From the NCBI RefSeq assembly GCF_002592005.1, contig NZ_NVQF01000018.1:1-64000 (forward strand): a stretch of 64,000 nucleotides of DNA, read 5' to 3'. Shown here piece by piece: positions 62,648-64,000 of the stretch. This DNA is from Mycolicibacterium palauense (GTDB taxonomy: Bacteria; Actinomycetota; Actinomycetes; Mycobacteriales; Mycobacteriaceae). The stretch's first letter is position 1; every line of letters begins with the position of its first letter. The notes beneath the pieces are model-generated. The model had not been told where the DNA came from. It worked only from the letters and a program-made list of their open reading frames with translations, and did not search any database. Made by a program: the position numbers and the translations under genes.

Positions 62648-63372
62648 AAATCCGTCCAGAGGCCACGGGCGTCGCTGCGCCCTCGCCGGAAGTGCAGTCG
62701 CACCAGGACGGTCACACCCGAAGCGCCATCATCCGGCTGCTGTTGGAGTCCGGGCCGATCACCGCGGGCAGCGTCGGTGACCGGCTGGGGATCTCCGCGG
62801 CGGGCGTGCGCCGACACCTCGACGCGCTGATCGAGGCCGGGGACGCGGAGGCCAAGACCGCCGCGGCATGGCAGCAGGAAGGGCGCGGCCGTCCGGCCAA
62901 GCGCTACCGGCTCACCGCGGCGGGCCGGGCCAAACTCGAGCACACCTACGACGATCTGGCCTCGGCGGCCATGCGCGCATTGCGGGAGGTCGGAGGCGAG
63001 GAGGCGGTGCGGACCTTCGCCCGGCGCCGCATCGACAGCATCCTCGGCGAGGTCGAGGCGGTCTCCAGTGAGCGCGACGCCGACGTCGAGGCCACCGCCG
63101 ACCGGGTTGCCGAGGCGTTGAGCAAGGCGGGCTACGCCACCACCACATCCCGGGTGACCGCCGGCAGCGGCGGCAGCCGCGTGCAGGGTGTCCAGATCTG
63201 TCAGCACCACTGTCCGGTGTCGCACGTCGCCGAGGAGTTTCCCGAACTGTGCGAAGCCGAGCAGGCGGCCATGGCCGAGCTGCTGGGTACCCACGTCCAA
63301 CGGCTGGCGACGATCGTCAACGGAGACTTCGCATGTACCACCCACGTCCCGCTGAGCCCGGTGCAGACCTAG
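62644..63372 (+). CDS. sufR: Iron-sulfur biogenesis regulator SufR
   Basis: A 242-residue DeoR/ArsR-like winged-helix regulator. HTH at about 30-60 (GSVGDRLGISAAGVRRHLDA) and a C-terminal Fe-S site with Cys residues in CQHHCPVSHVAEEFPELCEA. SufR represses the suf operon when clusters are sufficient. GTG 62644 used; TTG 62626 and GTG 62638 are in or near frame alternatives. It heads sufR-sufB as in other mycobacteria. Confidence 0.95.
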   Translation: MKIRPEATGVAAPSPEVQSHQDGHTRSAIIRLLLESGPITAGSVGDRLGISAAGVRRHLDALIEAGDAEAKTAAAWQQEGRGRPAKRYRLTAAGRAKLEHTYDDLASAAMRALREVGGEEAVRTFARRRIDSILGEVEAVSSERDADVEATADRVAEALSKAGYATTTSRVTAGSGGSRVQGVQICQHHCPVSHVAEEFPELCEAEQAAMAELLGTHVQRLATIVNGDFACTTHVPLSPVQT

Positions 63373-63463
63373 CCGACCGGGCCAGCAGGCCAACCGACCC
63401 GAGCATGACCTTCGGCGCACAGCCCGCGCCGAAGCCACCACGAGCGATCGAAGGAGCGTCGCA

Positions 63464-64000
63464 ATGACTCTCACCCCGGAGGCTTCCGTTTCGAAGCCCG
63501 CCGAACCGCTGACCCAGGAAGAGGCCATCGCCTCGCTGGGCCGGTACGGCTACGGCTGGGCGGACTCCGACGTCGCCGGCGCCAGCGCCCAGCGCGGGCT
63601 GTCCGAGGCGGTGGTGCGCGACATCTCGGCGAAGAAGAACGAACCCGAGTGGATGCTCGACATCCGGCTGCGCGCGCTGCGCACGTTCGGCAAGAAGCCG
63701 ATGCCGAGGTGGGGGTCCAACCTGGACGGCATCGACTTCGACAACATCAAGTACTTCGTGCGCTCCACCGAGAAGCAGGCGGCCACCTGGGACGACCTGC
63801 CCGAGGACATTCGCAACACCTACGACAAGCTGGGTATCCCGGAGGCGGAGAAGCAGCGCCTGGTCTCGGGTGTGGCCGCGCAGTACGAGTCGGAGGTGGT
63901 CTACCACCAGATCCGCGAGGACCTGGAAGCCCAGGGTGTGCTGTTCCTGGACACGGACACCGCGTTGAAGGAGCACCCGGAGATCTTCAAGCAGTACTTC
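63464..64000 (+). CDS. sufB: Fe-S cluster assembly protein SufB, N-terminal part
   Basis: The first 179 codons of SufB, cut by the window end. The start MTLTPEASVSKPAEPLTQEE follows AAGGAG, and the text continues with the conserved EWMLDIRLRALRTFGKKPMP and VYHQIREDLEAQGVLFLDTD. SufB is the scaffold subunit of SufBCD. M. tuberculosis sufB carries an intein further downstream; this segment shows none. It lies 91 bases after sufR. Confidence 0.97.
   Translation, partial: MTLTPEASVSKPAEPLTQEEAIASLGRYGYGWADSDVAGASAQRGLSEAVVRDISAKKNEPEWMLDIRLRALRTFGKKPMPRWGSNLDGIDFDNIKYFVRSTEKQAATWDDLPEDIRNTYDKLGIPEAEKQRLVSGVAAQYESEVVYHQIREDLEAQGVLFLDTDTALKEHPEIFKQYF

Overview
The window reads as the chromosome of a rapidly growing mycobacterium (Mycolicibacterium-like). 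The DNA is very GC-rich, GTG starts and ATGA/GTGA gene overlaps are frequent, and the order of core genes follows the M. tuberculosis segment from fmt (about Rv1406) to sufB (about Rv1461). Extra genes such as ppc are typical of fast growers. No rRNA, tRNA, phage, insertion sequence or CRISPR array was seen.

Layout. 1-5.8 kb: a LemA-family protein, then fmt-rsmB-rpe-ribD and an exo/endonuclease/phosphatase-family protein. 5.9-23.7 kb: an accessory island, described below. 24-29.6 kb: P55/LprG lipid export pair and the riboflavin genes ribE-ribBA-ribH plus a PH-domain membrane protein. 29.6-34.6 kb: uvrC-rapZ-yvcK-whiA. 34.7-37.1 kb: a processive glycosyltransferase and a LigD-type primase-polymerase. 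37.3-44.2 kb: gap-pgk-tpi-secG, a small membrane protein and ppc. 44.2-47.3 kb: TetR regulator, DUF1214 protein and sulfotransferase. 47.7-54.6 kb (minus strand): tkt-tal-zwf-opcA-pgl and a small coiled-coil protein. 54.9-58.7 kb: ctaB, a quinone oxidoreductase, an ATP-grasp protein and ctaA. 59-62.5 kb (minus strand): mptB and an ABC exporter. 62.6 kb to the end: sufR and the start of sufB.

The most interesting region is the island at about 5.9-23.7 kb. It sits between ribD and P55/lprG, which are close neighbours in M. tuberculosis. It holds homologues of the two enzymes that make 3-amino-4-hydroxybenzoate from primary metabolites (GriI-type aldolase, GriH-type cyclase); a PobA-type hydroxylase with all the family's substrate-contact residues; one 1296-residue protein that fuses a lipid/polysaccharide-type flippase to an NRPS-like adenylation-carrier-thioesterase module; a condensation/acyltransferase-like protein; a five-gene translationally coupled operon of glycosyltransferases, a GH16 lipoprotein and membrane proteins; a further divergent glycosyltransferase; and a GjpA-like secreted protein with an acidic, Ser/Lys/Gly-repeat tail. 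Each transcription unit on the minus strand has a 19-bp IdeR-type iron box at its head (five boxes, 16-17 of 19 positions each), and the box in front of the hydroxylase is shared with the divergent glycosyltransferase.

I infer an iron-starvation-induced pathway that makes, exports and perhaps glycosylates or surface-anchors an aminohydroxybenzoate- or aminocatechol-type compound, possibly an iron chelator. The product is not known from sequence alone. Several short tandem repeats (24 bp x4, 26 bp x8, 12 bp x7), a 62-bp duplicated intergenic element and a 9-codon duplication inside riboflavin synthase are further local oddities.
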